Origin: Elysia chlorotica
Lineage: Eukaryota > Mollusca > Gastropoda > Plakobranchidae
Length of the DNA stretch: 64,000 nt
Direction of reading: 5' to 3'
Assembly: GCA_003991915.1 (NCBI GenBank)
Contig: RQTK01000314.1
Location: 178,524 to 242,523 of the forward strand
The notes beneath the pieces are model-generated. The model had not been told where the DNA came from. It made no database searches and saw only the letters and a program-made list of their open reading frames with translations. How positions within the stretch are numbered: position 1 is the first letter of the stretch; each line of letters starts with the position of its first letter. The position numbers and the translations under genes are program-made. Shown in pieces: positions 25,013-38,000 of the stretch.

Positions 25013-26995
25013 CTGAAAATCCACCTGGTGGCCTTGCGGAAAGAAAACATGCGAAGTGGACTGGCGGATGTCTACCTATCACTCTGTGGCGACCTGACCA
25101 CACCGCCAGACTCCGCCGAACTGCTGTTTGGGACCGACCTACCTAAAAAAAAAAAAATCCAAGACCTGGGAGAGTCCAAAAAATGGTCAGTAATATTAGA
25201 GCGCCAAAAAACTCCCACTGGAGTCAAACGTCAAAGAAACTGCTGAGTTACTTGATTCGTTAGGGTTCACCATTCACTCAATGAAACCACAGCTGATGTC
25301 TAGTAGAAGAATAAAAGAATGGAATTATTGGGGTTTATACTCGACTCAGAACAAATGGTGAAAAAAAAATAAAAAACATAAAAATTAAAAGAGTGGTAAC
25401 TCAGATTTTAAAGTTAGAAATTTTTAATTGGTCATCTGGTTTCAATTAGTCCTGGAAATCTGTATGCTCCTCTTTTCTTTTTATAAGAGACTAGAAATAC
25501 ATGTACTTCGAAACTCTTATCTTTAAAATAATCAAAGGGAATCTAGCCAGGAAAGATATTAGGTGGTGGCTAGAAATGCGGAAAGTTTCGCAAAACCTAC
25601 TCATTATGCAAACTATTCATGTCAGATGTTTACTGATACTAACCTCACTGTGGGAATCTTTTTTTTATGGAAAGCATACTGAAGGACTATGGGGTGCTTT
25701 TGATAAATGCCTTCATATAAATATTTTGGAACTCCTAGCTGTTAAATTTGGTTTTTGTAAACATATGGAAAATCTTCACATACATATCTTGTCAGACAAC
25801 ACAGTAACAGTAACTTGTATAAATAAAATGGGCAATCGTAAAAAGCAATTAGGCAACATCACTAGAGACATGTGGCAATTTTGTCTGGAGATGAAGTTAT
25901 TCTTGGCCCCTGGTACAAAAAATGTTACCACAGATAACTTGTCTGGTAGACATAAGGCTGAACTTGAAAGGCAATATTAATCCCCGACATATTTCAGAAT
26001 ATAAACAGTTTGTACTGTCTTTTTCATGTAGATATGTTTGTGTCTCGATTAAACAATCTGATTGATTTCTACGTTTCCTGGAAACCTAATCCAAAGGCGC
26101 TCTTTACCAACGCTTTTCACTTGAAATGGGCTTCTTTCTTTAGCTATTGGTTTCATTCCCAGGCAACTACAAAAAGTGGAGGAAGAAAAGGTGGACTTGT
26201 TTGGTCGTTCCTTGGTAGAGATCACAGACTTGGTTCCCCAAGCCGGGGACACTGCTGATAGACAGCCCGTTTATGCTCACACAAACAAAACACTCTCGTT
26301 CATCTAACAAATAATCCATCCACTGTATCCAAAGTTGAAATAAGCGCTGTGCAGGTTATCAGGACAGCCCTGGAAGAGCAGGAAATTCCTGACGGAGTAA
26401 TCAAGATCATTTTAAAGTCCTGGCGGAAAGGAACACTCAGACAATATCAAACATAGGCCTACACTACGCAATTACTCAAACTGTATACCTCAGGGGCCAA
26501 GACTAGTTCTACCTCAAAATTATCCACCGATTCATGAAAAGGGTTTTCAGTCTTCGACAATCGCTCCCGCGCTTTACGTATTGTTCGAGATTGGCATCCT
26601 GCAACTGGCTTTTAAAGTGGCTATGATGTTGATACTACTGTCGGGTCGTCGCGGCAACACCATAGTCAACCTTTACAGGGAAAAGGTACAATTCAGTGTT
26701 GGAAAACAAGATCCAGAAATTGTGATTCATAGTTTCAGTGACTCCAGTTTGTGTTTACAAACGCATCATAGGGCTTATCCTCTTAATTATTTTACCCATC
26801 CCAAAAACCTCGAGTGAGTTACACAAATCGATATCAACGAGCACCCCTCGGGAATTGATACTTCCAGATTTAGCCCCCACTCGGTTCGGGCGGCTTCATC
26901 TAGTAAAGCTGCACGCATAAATGTCTCCTTGTCTACAATCCTGGCTGCTTTAGGTTGAAGACGAGAATCTACCTTTGAAAGCCTTCATGTAATTT
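24998..26995 (+). mobile_element. Decayed DIRS/Ngaro-type retrotransposon (gag, RT-RNase H, tyrosine recombinase)
   Basis: In order: a gag piece (24998-25246) with LRKENMRSGLADVYLSLCG and AELLFGTDLPKK, matching the DIRS gag 'RR..IKP.L...Y.SLC...LFGDDLPK' block; the RT C-terminus to RNase H (about 25250-25980) with LGFTIHSMKPQL, LNILELLAVKFG-like and ILSDNTVTVTCINKMGN; and a tyrosine recombinase part (about 26340-26995) with VIKIILKSWRKGTLRQYQT, ILLSGRRGNTIVNL and ILAALG..RESTFESLHV. Most of the RT fingers/palm is missing between gag and RNase H, and there are several stops and frameshifts. Order and domains are those of Ngaro/DIRS elements. Flanking split direct repeats were not found. Confidence 0.85.
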
Positions 26996-27436
26996 CGTGT
27001 TCTTCTCCATCATGATCTAACAACATTAACATTTTTATTGGCATAATTTAGCTGAAAATCCCTTATTATTATGGCCAAGGAAGAAAACAGCTTCCACATG
27101 TAGTGGCGTAGCCAACTGTCAAGCCTTCCAAAATAGTAAAGGCGTCCAAAAATAGAAGCTAGGAACGCAAAAAAATAAATAAAAAAAATATAAAAAAAAA
27201 TAACAGACAAAATCATCGAGTTGACTGACGTGAACACAATCATCTTTTCATTACAAGCAAGGCGTCCAAAAATATTTCGACCATTTGCCATACGTTAGGA
27301 GAGAATGATAACAGAACTGTCCCTGTACTATTTTAAGGTATTTTTGACATTCATGAAAGATCGAAAAAAATAATATACATTAATTTGAAATAAATATTTA
27401 AATGTCTAGAAAAGGAGAAAAAAAACAACAAAACAA

Positions 27437-27480
<44 letters not shown>

Positions 27481-29075
27481 GCAAACAAACAAGATAAGAT
27501 GGTACAATTATATCAACCCGGAAGAATTATCATTAAGCTTAGTTTTGGATTTTGGAACATTTTCGTATGCTTACTGTTTCGTTTGTTTCTCAATGCGACC
27601 CAAACATTATACCGATTGGACCAGTCTATAACATAATTATTTGACCATGATCCATTTATAGAGAGCAAAATTATTTATAACTGTTATATAAAACGCTACA
27701 ATTATATTTTGCAAATACTTCAATGATAATATTATATTGAATTACTAAGACAATGTGAATATAATATATTTTTTAATACTGTGGTCACTATTTTTTTCCC
27801 TAAATGAAATAATTTGTCGTTTTGCTTTGTAAAAATCTGGCCATGTCTGATAGGAGAAAACGAAAGTCATTCTAAAGCACAAGATAATCAATGTTGTCTT
27901 CTGTCAGCAGTCTAGTGTGCAAGATAAACCCGCCAAAGATTTATAAGGTAATCTTAACAGAAACTAACACTAATAGAATCTAGATCTATACCCATTATTG
28001 ATTTTTCCGATTTTTCTTTGGACACCGTTCTGAAGTTTCCGAGATAAAGCAGGTTTTAGTTTGTTATATTGTTTGTAATCATAGTAGAAAGAGATAGTTC
28101 TAGATTTAGATCTAGACCTCTAGAAATGCAGATATCTTTTTAAATATTTGATTATATCTAATATCTAGATTCTAAGACTAATCAAGATTCTTTTAGTTTT
28201 ACTAGTTTAAATCCTATGTTTTCCCTAGATCTACCCCTCATTGCAAAGTTTATTATGCACAGGTGCTAGGATTCTAGAGAACCTATATATTATATATAGG
28301 TCCATCTTTCTGTTTTGTCAGCTCCAAATCATTCGTCTGTGGCCCAGTGTGGGCTAACCAATCCACACCGTAGGCATGGCATATAAATACCTTATATTGT
28401 TTATGTGTGTGTGTTTTAAAGTAGGCCCTATGCATTTTCTCAAGTTATAATTATCTATGAATGTAAAAAAAAATCACTAGCTAAGAAAAGCAATATAGAA
28501 GTTATTTAATATATTAATCACAAGTCCATTTTTCATGTAAAAAGGTTTAATTTTCCTTCAAAGTTGGGAAAAGGGGATGTAACTGTTACCTAGCCACTTA
28601 GTAAAAACCTCATTTAAGTCTGAAATAAAAATTTGATCCAAATTAAAAATTTAACTTTGGTTCTTCCCAAATAATTTTATCGTTTTGGTTTCAATGGTAA
28701 ATCAAGTGTACTTTGTTACCAATATAATTATTTTTTCTTTGTATTGAATTATGTTCATAAAATATTTAAATGATTATTGCTAATATTTTATCAGAATTTT
28801 TTTCCAGTCTCACTGCATGATAAATATAAAATTTTTACTTTCGCTTAAAAAGGTACCATTTTGATTGATCTGCAGCTGAATAGTATCACCAAACGGTTTT
28901 AAAATTTGAAAAAAAGTCTGCTTTAACTTTTAATATATGTAAAACGTAATTAGTTATATCAAAGTGGTGAAAAAATAAAAGTTTGAAAATTCTGAATGAA
29001 TATATATTTTTTTAAATTCTTGTAGAATAAATAATAATTACAAGATTAGGTGTTTTGTTCTTTCCTAGAGACAGA
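26996..29075. other. Intergenic/5' region of the next gene; microsatellite
   Basis: An (AAC)n tract at about 27438-27480, then AT-rich sequence with several AGATCTAGA-type motifs near 27980-28130. No coding exon seen. A polypyrimidine tract and AG (ttctttcctag) just before 29068 suggest the start-codon exon is preceded by an untranslated exon somewhere in this stretch. Confidence 0.5.
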
Positions 29076-32000
29076 ATGGAGGTTCAGGCAAATGGTGCTA
29101 AAACTGGGGATGCCGCTGTTGTAAAACTTGAGTCAGAAACACTTGCTGGTAAACTGAAATCTTGTATTGTTTTTTACATTAACAATGAACACAATTAATG
29201 CATGTACATGTCTTAGACTTACTTTTGTTTCTGCTTCAGTGCTAGCTGTATTTTTATAAAAATTGTGTTTCCGTTGTCTTCTTTGAAAATCTAAATTTTT
29301 TAATGCGTCTTTGATCAACCACATGAAAAAGATTTATTTCTTTTTTACATGGCCAGTCAAACATGTTTCCTAACCATGTAGAAAGATTGCTCATCGCTAA
29401 AGCAGCAGGTTCTATAGTTGACCTCTGGAGTTCTTCAGTGGCAGTTGTGGTGGACTTTTCACACAACTGCTAGTGCAAATTTTGAATCATACATGGCATT
29501 GATATCTAGGAATAAAAATTTTCATGAAAATAAAATATGGATTCTTAATCTATTTACATTAACCCTTTGGGATCTGAGAGAAAATAATAATCAAAAGTGT
29601 ATTTACGTTCAGGTTCAGAAACTGGTGCTGCTGACAGTCCAAAGAGAAAGGCTGATGCGCTGCAGGAGGTATCAACTATTCTCACCAATTTAGAGATATC
29701 ATTGATCATGTTTTAAACCTTTATACATATAGACAATTCCTCATCAATTAAGATATATCTTACTTTTTACTCTACATTTTTATCATCATTTTTGTGTGTG
29801 TGTTCTCTCTGGTAGGAAAAATATGATTGAAATTGTGAAATGAAGATTTCAACATTTTAAATCAAGTGTGAACACAGCTAAGAAAATGAACTACATTTAT
29901 CATGTATGTGTCTCTTCTTTTTTTCTTTTTCTTTATCTTTAGGTAAAAAATGAAGTGTGCCCCTTTTCTTAGACAGAGATAAGAATTTACTAAGGGGGAT
30001 CTTGGGCGAAAAGTATTAAGTAAAATCAACTTAAGCATTGTCCGCTGTATTTATATCTTCTTCTCAAGTTTGATGAAGCTCTTGTCAACTTTGTTCTCAG
30101 GATAATGTTGAAAACGGAGATCATGGCTCGCCCGCCAAGCGAGGTAGAGGAGCTGCAGCCAGAGGTCGGGGGAGGTAACTTTGTTTGCAAACAATGGAGT
30201 TGTATATTTCTGAGTATTTCTCTCTCAATCTCTTACAGTGGTATTGATTGTTGCACTAGATGTTTCTTGCAGTAAGCTATTAAAAGACTGCCAAATTGTA
30301 AAAAATATCATGGATATTAAGTAGTCCTTTGGGAATGTCCAATAATTAGTGCTTATGTTGAACATTAAATGTAACTTTGCTTGGAACCGTTGTTGCTGCT
30401 GAAAGAGTTATGGACCACACAATTGTCGTTGAATTATGTTTTAAGATCTATATTATACATTGTCTTTTTGTTATATGACAGGAGTTGGCTTGAACATCAT
30501 ACTTTTTTAATTTTTTTTATTTACTAATGAGCATAGCATTGCAATGTGAAATGATAGACATTATTGTCAAGAGTAGTTTTACAATACAGTTTTTACATCA
30601 TTATCTTTTAATTTAACATTCTAATCTTTTCAGACCAAGAGGAAGAGGGAGAGGTGCAGGTGATTCAAATGTACTGGACAAAACAGCGAGGATAGTGTAA
30701 GCAAATTATGTCCTTCCAATAAATTAAAAAAAAAATATTGAGAGAGGGAGAGGGAGAGAGAGCAGCGATTGAAGGGTAAAATCACTTAATGATGACTTTG
30801 ACAGGGCTTTTTTATTTTTTTGGGGGGGCTTTGATGAAATCATCAAAATCAAAATATAATGCTTTTTATACTATACCTGTGGAAAATCATTGGTGAGTTT
30901 TATACATATTTGCATACATTACTGAGCACCACACAGTAAGCCAACAAATATTATCAAAATATCTACGATTCTGTTTTGTCTAGTTATAAACATACAGTAT
31001 GTAGAAGTTGCCGACCAGTATTCAATGACTAAACAAGAATGTTGTTTGTTACAGGTTAAAACAGGTTGATGCTGAAGGGCAAGATGGAGATAGGCTCAAC
31101 ACGTCCAGGGGTTCACCGAGACAGCGGGGCAGAGGGCGGGGGGCGAGAGGAGTCTCAAGGGGGTCAGCAACAGTGGTGAAAACAAGCAGCGGGCGTGTTC
31201 GCAAACCCACCTCTAAAGTCAAGGAAGAGGTGGATGAAGAGAATGAAGGAGACGAAGACCCAGAAGAAGACACCGAAGATGATGATGAGGATAAGGACCC
31301 AGATGAGGAGCCATCTGAAGAGGACATAGAGGAAGACGAGGATGAAGAAGAGGAATTTTTTCCTCCGTCAAAGAGAGGAAGAGGGCGTGGAAAGAACCCA
31401 TCCACCCCCGGGAGGGGTCGAGGTAGGGGAGGCAGGGGGCGAGGCCGGGGCAAGTCAAAAGCTTCGCCTGGTAAAGCTGGCAGTAAGGAGGTGGATGACG
31501 ACGAGGATGAGATGGATGAAGAAGCTGAAGATGCAGAGATGGATGCTGCGGAGGAAGCGGAAGCTGTCAGCAATGATCCGGACGCCATCAGGGTACGTGT
31601 AAACTTATTACCTCCGTGGTTTTAGTGCAGTGATGCTTTTCCCCCGTAAATGTACAGTATTAAAAAAAAGTTGGTAGGTCAGAGTGCATTAAGTCTGTCA
31701 AGGGGTCATGACTTGTAATTCAATATGATATAAAACTACAGTTAAAAAAAATATTAATCCAGTTTGGCATCGCTGTTAATATTATCACTACTGGAATATA
31801 AATGATGACGGAGGTAGATATATCACCATTCTCCTTTTTTTTTAGTATAATTTATATATGTCAAATTAGATTAAACCCTGCAGTTTCGCATCCATTTGCT
31901 GTCCCTGAAAATGTAAAGTAACATACAAATATCAATGAGACATTCAGCGATACTTGTTGCATTTTGTGCTTTATGAATTGTTGTTCCATGTTATGAGCTT

Positions 32001-35000
32001 ATTTCTATATATATACATATATATTTTATGTCTCTCTCAAACTCAAATTTTATGTTTAAATACGGGAATAAAATTAATGTATTGCTTTGGTAAATTAAGA
32101 AATGTATATCATAACATTAAATCACAGAATATATTTCAAACATAATTATGTCGGTAATAGCTTGTCTCTGTAGTTGTGGCCTGTACCTGATCTAGCAAAG
32201 ATTCTGCAAGAAAACACTAAAGCAACTGTGTGCCAAAGCAGCGTTGCTCTGTGGCTCATTTTCGTACCATACTCTTGCGCCACTATGCAGACATACCATA
32301 CCACACTGTTGTAAGACAGGCCTTGCATGGCACATGACTTTCTACATTCTGCTGTAGATTTAGAAACTAGACAAGAACTGCTTGAAGGCGTAGCAGTTAA
32401 AGTGGATCAACAAATTGGAAAGACTGCAAAAAGACCCCTAAAGTAGTAATGCTTTCAGGAGAACCTTAAGACCTCAACACAATACAAAATAGTTCAACAT
32501 AAGTAAGCGCCGATGATAATAAAGATCGATTTTATGATGAATTAGCTGAGGCGAAGGTTCAATTTCCTGATTTTAGTGCAGTAAGAGTAGGCTATAACCT
32601 GATAACTCTTGGATTAGGCAACATGAACGAACAAGGAGAAGGATGAGCAGAGTGGTTTTAAGCTAACAACCTTGTGATTGATCATTCTTGGCTTCAGCAG
32701 CAATCCAAAAAAAAGGAAAGAAGGATGTTATGGACAAGGGACTTTGGTTGGCTAAGCAATCTAAAAATTGGTTGGGCTAAAGGTGATTTTCCAAGTTTAT
32801 ATTGGTACTTTTATTGAAATGTTAGATACAGCTCCTTGTTCGGATCTAAATCTAAATATTTTTTAGCATAGGCTTGTCGCTGCCCGCCTTCACCATAAGC
32901 GAAAAACTCAACTCTGCCATTGGGGTCTGAAATGTTTACATTATTTACATGGGTATTCTGCCATGGAGTGGACCTTGGTTGTACCTAAAAATAACATCAG
33001 GCATGTCACATACAGAGGCTACAGATGGTAACACACTGTTCTACTGGGATGTCTCGCACCAGTGTCTAGCGCTTGCCAGTTTCAGATCATACACAGTCAC
33101 ACTATTACTCGCCTTATTCTCAAAGCTTAAATTTTCATTATTTTCAAATTGAAAGTCAAACAGAGATAGCCCTTTTATAAGTGTGTTTTAAGTTTGCTAA
33201 TCACCAGGACTGTTTGCAATCAACTTTTGCTTTCATTTTATTATGTCCATCCATGGAGTACTTAATAACAGGCCTATTCAACGTGCGCCATTAGAAATAA
33301 TGTGGAGGCGGTTACAATTTTCCTAACAAATTCAGGTTTTATATTACAAAAATGCTTGAAAGGCATAAAAGAATGATTTAGGAGTATAAAAGAAGAATAG
33401 AGAAAGAAATTGCAGGCTTACACATATATAAATAGTACACAGTAGGCTTTTTATCCTTAAAACACTATTGTTTCATATATTATTGTTTGTTAGTGTTCCG
33501 GTCAAATGAAAAGAGCTTTGCAGGGCTTATGATAAACTTGCCAGACTATGAAGCACTTTATAGGTTTATTGTGTCAATAANNNNNNNNNNNNNNNNNNNN
33601 NNNNNNNNNNNNNNNNNNNNNNNNNNNNNNNNNNNNNNNNNNNNNNNNNNNNNNNNNNNNNNNNNNNNNNNNNNNNNNNNNNNNNNNNNNNNNNNNNNNN
33701 NNNNNNNNNNNNNNNNNNNNNNNNNNNNNNNNNNNNNNNNNNNNNNNNNNNNNNNNNNNNNNNNNNNNNNNNNNNNNNNNNNNNNNNNNNNNNNNNNNNN
33801 NNNNNNNNNNNGGTCCAATTAAAAAATAGTATGTTTTCAATATTTTTTGTTTTCTGTCAGTCCTTTTGAAAGGAAAAAGGAAAAATTACTTATTTCTCAA
33901 TATATATTTTTATATTTTTGTCTCTTTCAAACTCAAATTTTATGTTTAAATACAGGAATAAAATTAATGTATTGCTTTGATAAATTAAGAAATGTATATC
34001 ATAACATTAAATCACAGAATATATTTCAAACATAATTATGTCGGTAATAGCTCGTCTAGTCTCTGTAGTTGTGGCCTGTACCTGATCTAGCAAAGATTCT
34101 GCAAGAAAACACTAAAGCAACTGTGTGCCAAAGCAGAGTTGCTCTGTGGCTCATTTTCGCACCATACTCTTGCGCCACGATGCAGACATACCATACCACA
34201 CTGTTGTAAGACAGGCCTTGCATGGCATATGACTATCTACTTTCGGCTGTAGATTTAGAATCTAGACAAGAACTATTTGAAGGCGTAGCAGTTAAAGTGG
34301 ATCAACAAATTAGAAAGACTGGAAAAAGACCCCTAACGTAGTAATGCTTTCAGGAGAATCTTAAGACCTCAACACCATACAAAATAACTCTTGGATTAGG
34401 CAACATGAACGAACGAGGAGAAGGATGAGCAGAGTGGTTTTAAGCTAACAACCTTGTGATTGATAATTTGTGGCTTCAGCAACAATTAAAAAAAAAGGAC
34501 AGAAGGATGTTATGCACAAGCGACTTTGGTTGGCTAAGCAATCCAAAAATTGGTTGGGCTAAAGGTGATTTTCCAAGTTTATACTGATACTTTTATTGAA
34601 ATGTTAGCTACAGCTCTCTGTTCGGATCTAAATCGAAATATTTTTTAGCATAGGCTTGTCGCTGCCCGCCTTCACCATAAGCGAAAAACTCACCTTCGCT
34701 AGTGGGTTCTGAAATTTGTACATCATTTACATGGGTATCCTGCCATAGAGTGGACCTTGGTTGTACCTAAAAATAGCATGAGACATGTCATTTACAGAGG
34801 CTACAGACGGGAACACCCTGTTCTACTGGGCTGTCTCGCCCCAGTGTCTAGTGCTTGCCAGTATCAGATCATGCACAGAGCCACACTATTACTCGCCTTA
34901 TTCTTAAAACTTAAATTTTCATTATTTTCAAATTGAAAGTCAAATAGGGATACCCCTTTTATGAATGTGTAAGATCTTAATCACCATGACTGTTTGCAAT

Positions 35001-38000
35001 TAACTTTTGCTTTCATTTTATTTTTGCTATCATCTAATTAACATGGTTTTTGTTTGGTTGCAGACTGGTCAATTTCTAATTGATAAAAGGGACATTCGTC
35101 ACCCTGAGAATTTCCCCATATGGCGCATGGAGGGTCCAAATATGCTGCGAAAATTTGAGATGATTGTCCAACTAGGAAGAATACGTCACAGATCTCTATA
35201 TGCTGTAAGGAGGGCTAATAGTTTATACAGAACTCATTGACACAGCGTATAAGATATTCGTCAGATTTGTTTCATCACTGTCTATTTATATTCAGCTGTT
35301 GCTCCAAACCTTATTCAAGAGAACTTAATTGGGATGAACATAAGATCCTGATTGATTTAAGACATTTGTGAAAGCCTAGCCCAGTGTGTCTGTGTTCCAA
35401 GTTGAAATGCTTTTGAATGAGCGGACACCAACTTTCTAATTAATTTGATAAGCAGTCTTTGTAGCTCAAATTCAAAATCACATACGATCTGGTGTGGCTA
35501 TTCAAAAATTATAAAAGAAAAGAAGTATAGCAGAACATTTTATTATATAATCACAAATATCAAACATGCATGAACTTTCTTTTGACTTTTATGTTGTTTT
35601 TTTTTTAACACCTCTAGTATTCTTCGTGGGCACAGACTATGAAAGACTTGTTCAACAAAATCGAAATCTCCCAGATCTCGTCCGCAGATGGGGAGATTGT
35701 AGTTGAAATCAATGACCAGTATCTGCCGAAAGCTCCAGACTTGCAACAGTAAGTTGTGCTTTACATGCCGACCAACTTTTCACAGTGGTTCCAATTATCC
35801 GTAAATTTACGGATTTTCAGTAACAAGATAGTTGGCAGGTGTAATTTTAGTAAATGTCTGCCAAGAGATGTTTCATGGCCCAGTGTGCAGTGCTGCTGTG
35901 TGCAACTATTTCAGTAAAAAAATGATGATCCTGTTGATATCACAAGAGGACCAACGGTTCTATTTCTCTCCAGGGGGGGTGGTCTAGGGGTAGAACATCG
36001 GCTTCTGAGTTCTTCTCCGTCTTGTTTGGGGTCTAGTTGTAGAACATCGGCTTCCGGCGCAAAAGGTCCCGATTTCGAATCCTGGCAGTTGCATTCCCTA
36101 CTGGTTGGGTCGGTGTCAGTATAATGGGACCGGCTGAGACAGGAGTCATGGTATCGTCTTGGGGCCCGTCCACAATATAGCCTATATAGTGCTGCTGTTG
36201 GACGTTAAACCAATGCAGGTGTAATTTTAGTAAATGCCTGCCAAGAGATGTTTCATGGCCCAGTGTGCAGTGCTGCTGTGTGCAACTATTTCAGTGAAAG
36301 AAATAATGATCCTGTTGGCATCACTGTCTTCACTAGGCAAAGGTTCAGGTCGCCAGAACTTTCTTATGATTTGGAGATCAGCGGGGTGCCATGTTGTTAC
36401 AATGTTAGCAATTACGTCCTCGCATTTCACAATAAGGTCAATCCCTTTGCTTCCCTCCGTGCAGCTCAGATCTTTGATCTCAGTACTCCTCTTGCTTTCT
36501 TTCTGTCTATAAGGATGTATTTCTAACTATGCATTACATCACCAACAAGCTTTGCTTGATGTGTCTGCCCTTGTTAAGACAATTTCGAGGGTTTAAGGTA
36601 AAATTTATTTTTGACCATTATACATATAATAGATTATGATGAAAAACAAACCTGATTTTTTTTCTTCACAAAAGTAGTTTGAGAAGTGATTATGTTATAT
36701 ACTGGATTTTTTCTAAGGCCTTAAGATGTTATCATTGAAAAAATGTAACATTTAGGTTCTAGGCTTCATGAGTTTAAGAGAATCTAGCTCTAGTGCAACC
36801 GCAGGTGTCTGCCTAGTATAATATGGCACTGTTTTACCCCTTACATTGATTCAGAACTGTTCTGTTCCATCCTTCTTATTTTCAATGGAGATAGAACAAA
36901 GCAGTTCTGAGGTGACAAGTAGCTCAGAGTAGATTTGAAAACTGGAAGGTAGATAAAGTTTTGGGTGTCTCCAGTGCCGATTTGGTCTAAATACCTAATT
37001 TAAAATTAGAAATGGGTTTGTGTCTCAAGAGCTTTTGCATTTTGGATGGTGCAAGTAAATTGAAATGCATTAGAATCCTTTTAAGACAAACATCTTGAGG
37101 ATAGCCTAAAAGATTATGTTATCCCATGGTTTTAATATACAGTGACTGGATAGAAGAAAAATAAAGGCAATTGGTACCTTGGATATAGTCCATATAAATC
37201 CATAGTTGATTTTAATTAGGGTGTATCTCATGTGGATTCCACTCTAGCGAAACAAGTAAAAAAAAAATCATCAATATAAAAATTTAGCTTTCGTCTAACC
37301 TAGATCGGTTCGACAAACTTCAAGCCACGGAAAATTCACTAAATAATGCCTACGTTGAGCACTAAGCAACAACGCTTACTTTCTTTATATACTGCAGCTC
37401 TCTCATGTTTATCTTTGTCCCACCCTCAGGCTGGAAGACAAATACAGAAATCATGAACACCTCCAGCTTTTCTCCACCATGCTCTCTATTCTGTTCCAAC
37501 AAGTTGCCAATCCTGACTTTCTAGCAAATGCATACAGCCAGGATGGTGAGTTGTGTGTTTATCGTGTTGACCCGCAAAATGTTTTTCTTTTTTTTAATTA
37601 TTATTTGACTCTAAGACTTTTTTTTAAATGAAAGAGATTTTTTTTCCCGTGGTAGCTCGTCTGCTTTTCTTGCAAACCTTGTCTAACACACAATATTATA
37701 GCACAAAGCTGAAAACTCAAAGAAGAGACAACATTTTTATAGCCTGACTTGTCCTTTTATCTGCAAATCCGCCAGGGGTCAAAGTAATGTACTCAAGAAG
37801 CACTTTTCTATCATACAGTGGTTCGTAAGCTGCTATTAACTTAATCCTTGAAATTTTAAAAATCAATTGCTTGAGTGTAAATGAATTAATTTTGAGTCTT
37901 AAAGCACCTTACTAACCTAACAGCTTGTCCTTAAAGTGTGGGTGTGAAAGAATTGCTGGTGGCAAGTTTATTCAAAATGAACCTTGTTGCACAGTCATAT

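Noticed and set aside
31049..31588. 179-aa minus-strand Ser/Pro-rich frame
   Set aside because: Antisense shadow of exon 5 (acidic and RG tracts) of the plus-strand 13-exon gene.
36234..36526. Host gene with a THAP zinc finger
   Set aside because: Only one Cys pair is visible, frames conflict and the segment is a duplicated flank of a SINE; not enough to call a domain.
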